This document shows positions 6,841-8,723 of a stretch of 8,723 bases of DNA, piece by piece (the stretch's first letter is position 1; the number at the start of each line of letters is the position of its first letter). The stretch comes from an uncultured Chlorobiales bacterium (GTDB lineage: Bacteria; Bacteroidota; Chlorobiia; Chlorobiales; Thermochlorobacteraceae). The DNA lies in the NCBI GenBank assembly GCA_937959145.1, contig CALGMC010000229.1, positions 1 through 8,723 on the forward strand, written 5' to 3'. Below the pieces are notes generated by a model. That model was not told the DNA's origin. It did not search any database and saw only the letters and a program-made list of their open reading frames with translations. The translations under genes and the position numbers were made by a program.

Positions 6841-7673
6841 ATGGAAACAACACCTTACAAAGAATTTCAAAAACGATTCAAACTGCTCATCAGAAAAAAA
6901 CCAAACCTTATTGCAACCACACTCACGAACATTTTCACGATGAGGCTTATTGGAAACAAAACGCATGGTGATTTAGCAGAAATTGGAATAGCAGAGTTCA
7001 TCAACCAATTTATGTATGACTATAAAAGTCAGCACGTAGGAAAGGAGCGTTATAGAGCAAAAGCACACGAGGAAGATATTGTAATCATCAGCGAAATGAC
7101 AAAGGAAGAATTCCCGCTCAGTCTAAAAGCATATGGAGATGGTCCGTTGCAACTCTCGACCGACAAAAATTCCAAAATGTTCCCACTTTTGGAAGAAGTC
7201 GTAGAAACAAAAATCGAGGACCGCGAAAAGGTAAAGAAGATTTTTGAGCATGAAGCGTTTTCAGAATTTGGAAAGTTGAACGTCATGCCGCTGATTTATG
7301 ACGAGAAGCAGAAGAAGTGCAACATCATGGTGTTTGACCAAGAACGAGCAAAACAGACAACGAGAAAAATCAAACTGGAAAAAGAAGGACGCGGAAGGAA
7401 ACATCCTGTGTATGTTTTTTAGATGAAAATGATGGGTATATCGGTGAGGTGCGCTACGGTGGTAAGACTGCAAATGCACTTCAACGAGGATTATAGACAC
7501 ATACGAAAAGAGCCGAAGATTACTTCGAGTCGCTGACGAATGGGTGGATTGATTACTCGGAAAATCACACACTCGTAAGGCTTTTTGAGCTCGCGCTCAA
7601 TGCTTCAGAACAGGGACATAGAGCAGCTGTGAATGTGCTACAAGAAGATATAGAACGGTTGAAGGACCAATGA
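6841..7673 (+). pseudogene. Type II restriction endonuclease, broken by a frameshift and a stop codon
   Basis: The intact part (6841-7422) encodes 193 aa with a probable PD-(D/E)XK core: an acidic helix 'GDLAEIGIAEF' (43-53; E47, E52), D79 in 'HEEDIVI', and S94-L-K96 in 'FPLSLKAYGDGPLQLSTD'. It then hits a TAG at 7420-7422 directly after a run of six Ts (7415-7420). Adding one T makes the frame continue as '...YVFLDENDGYIGEV' and 'RYGGKTANALQRGL'. It meets a second stop, TAG at 7494-7496, where a Trp is likely, then runs on as 'THTKRAEDYFESLTNGW' to a TGA at 7671-7673. That end overlaps the methyltransferase start as ATGA, strong evidence that this was the true gene of about 277 aa. The restriction role rests on the active-site pattern and the methyltransferase neighbour; cutting specificity cannot be told. 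It is AT-rich (18 G+C of 60 at 6841-6900, against 39 of 60 in tsaD at 6301-6360). Confidence 0.78.
7415..7420 (+). repeat. T6 homopolymer at the endonuclease frameshift
   Basis: Six Ts directly before the AG of the premature stop. Seven Ts would restore the endonuclease frame (GTT TTT TTA GAT GAA). It marks the site of a one-base deletion, slippage, or a homopolymer sequencing error. Confidence 0.8.
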
Positions 7674-8723
7674 AACTGATTCAAGAAGATTTATTTAGTC
7701 GTCCCAAGTGGATTGTGCCTGAAACGGAGGGCATAAAATATGCAGGGTCAAAATTGAAATTGATTCCGCACATTTTAGACATGATTTCGGATTTGAATAT
7801 CCGAACAGTTTTAGATGGTTTTAGTGGCACAACGCGTGTCAGTCAAGCGTTTGCAAAATTGGGGTTTAATGTAATTGCTAACGACATTGCTGATTGGTCG
7901 GAAGTATTTGCAAATGTTATCTCTTGAATCGTTATCCGAGAGAGCGTTACAAGCCGCTCATTGAACATCTCAACGCGCTACAAGGTTATGACGGATGGTT
8001 TACAGAACACTATGGCGGCGAGCCAGGTAAAGACACGAAGAAGCCATTTCAACGCAAGAACACAAGAAAGTGCGATGCCATTCGTGATGAAATTGACCGC
8101 TTGAACTTGAACGAAATTGAAAGAGCCGTGGTGCTCACAAGTTTAATTTTAGCACTCGATGCCGTTGATAACACGCTGGGACACTATGTTTCTTACCTTT
8201 CTTACCTTTCCGATTGGTCGGAACGTTCTTATCAAGACTTATGTCTCAAAGTCCCGATGCTTTTCATCAGCAAAGGACAACATGAGGTATTGAAGCGCGA
8301 CATTTTTGAAGTCGTTAGAAATCGAGAACTCGACCTTGCTTACTTTGACCCACCATATGGCTCGAACAACGACAAAATGCCCCCGAGTCGTGTTCGATAT
8401 GCCTCATACTACCATATTTGGACGAGTGTCATAAAGAATGATAAACCAAAAGTATTTGGCAGAGTTAATCGCCGTGAAGATACAAGAGATGATATTGCCG
8501 CCTCCGTGTTTGAAGAATTCCGAAGAGATGAATCAGGAAAATTCATTGCGATTCAGGCAATTAAAAAGTTGGTGGAAGAAACACAAGCAAAATACATCTT
8601 GCTGTCATACAGTTCAGGCGGAAGGGCAACGAAACAGGAACTCTTTGAGATTCTCACCTCGTCAGGTAAGTTGCTCAAAGTTATGGAGATTGGATACAAG
8701 CCACACGTCATGAGCGGCATGCG
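7670..8723 (+). pseudogene. D12-class adenine-N6 DNA methyltransferase, frameshifted and cut by the window edge
   Basis: The modification partner of the upstream endonuclease; it would transfer a methyl group from S-adenosylmethionine to adenine in the recognition site. The first 85 aa carry motif X 'IKYAGSK' (22-28) and motif I 'VLDGFSGTTRV' (47-57), then 'VIANDIADWSEVFANV' and a TGA at 7925-7927. One added T near 7918 turns this into 'ANVYLLNRYPRERYKPL' and opens the frame to the window end. That second part holds the catalytic 'DPPYGSNN' (about residue 227, bases 8347 on), 'MPPSRVRYASYYHIW', 'ASVFEEFRR' and 'ILLSYSSGGRAT'. Motif order X-I-IV is that of the alpha (Dam/MboI-like, D12) class. 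A 9-bp tandem duplication makes 'SYLSYL' near 8191. The last visible residues are 'PHVMSGM'; the C-terminus lies outside. As read it should be inactive, unless the lesion is a sequencing error. Confidence 0.85.
8191..8208 (+). repeat. 9-bp in-frame tandem duplication in the methyltransferase
   Basis: Two exact copies of TCTTACCTT (8191-8199 and 8200-8208) encode Ser-Tyr-Leu twice, giving 'YVSYLSYLSDWS'. I expect a single copy before the 'DWS' of related D12 enzymes, so this looks like a recent 3-codon duplication. It keeps the frame. Confidence 0.8.

Noticed and set aside
7411..7425. Programmed -1 frameshifting at the T6 run
   Set aside because: A -1 slip at TTT would restore the frame, but the later TAG at 7494 would still end translation and no stimulatory structure is evident, so it is not claimed.
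7423..7536. Small open frame starting MKMMGIS after the first endonuclease stop
   Set aside because: It is the endonuclease frame without the repair; the repaired frame gives a far more protein-like sequence ending in the ATGA overlap.
7261..7572. 103-residue minus-strand open frame over the endonuclease tail
   Set aside because: Low-complexity His/Ser/Phe-rich shadow of the restored endonuclease frame.
8438..8713. 91-residue open frame on the plus strand
   Set aside because: It lies in a different frame over the conserved second half of the methyltransferase and has no family-like pattern.
1..8723. CRISPR array, tRNA/rRNA genes, insertion sequence or attachment-site repeats
   Set aside because: Reading both strands I saw no regularly spaced repeats, no tRNA-like arms, no transposase pattern and no flanking repeats around the two AT-rich inserts.

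Overview
The window looks like a piece of a Bacteroidota/Chlorobiota-type chromosome, probably from the Chlorobi side. This is an inference from the TsaD N-terminus (SSCDDTS), the aerotolerance-type (Bat) gene order MoxR / DUF58 / BatD-DUF4381-like / BatA, a DUF4905-like gene, and the near absence of Shine-Dalgarno sequences. No species can be named from the sequence alone.

Left part (1-5808, all minus strand, read right to left): one tightly packed gene series. It starts with a small two-helix membrane protein (5808-5566), then a MoxR AAA+ ATPase (5516-4518). Next comes a two-gene insert made of a 100-aa DUF5678-like protein (4491-4189) and a single-domain retropepsin-like aspartic protease (4192-3776). 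The series continues with a DUF58 protein (3824-2940), a membrane protein with a BatD-like periplasmic part and a DUF4381-like cytoplasmic part (2928-1969), the von Willebrand A protein BatA (1945-923) and a DUF4905-like propeller protein (918-1). MoxR, DUF58 and BatA form the known MoxR/VWA chaperone-type module at the inner membrane. The two-gene insert is not a usual member of it. It is more AT-rich than its neighbours, its own two genes overlap by ATGA, and its last codons run 49 bases into the DUF58 gene.

Right part (5826-8723, plus strand): tsaD, the t6A tRNA-modification gene, diverges from the operon across only 17 bases. Four bases after its stop begins an AT-rich type II restriction-modification pair: a likely PD-(D/E)XK endonuclease (6841-7673) and a D12-class adenine methyltransferase (7670 to beyond the window edge), overlapping by ATGA. 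As read, both are broken. The endonuclease has a one-base deletion in a T6 run and a TAG where Trp is expected. The methyltransferase has a one-base deletion near 7918 and carries a 9-bp in-frame tandem duplication. This is either a decaying R-M island or a stretch of poor sequence near a contig end.

There is no stretch longer than about 50 bases without a gene once the broken R-M genes are counted. I saw no tRNA, rRNA, CRISPR array, insertion sequence or convincing terminator.
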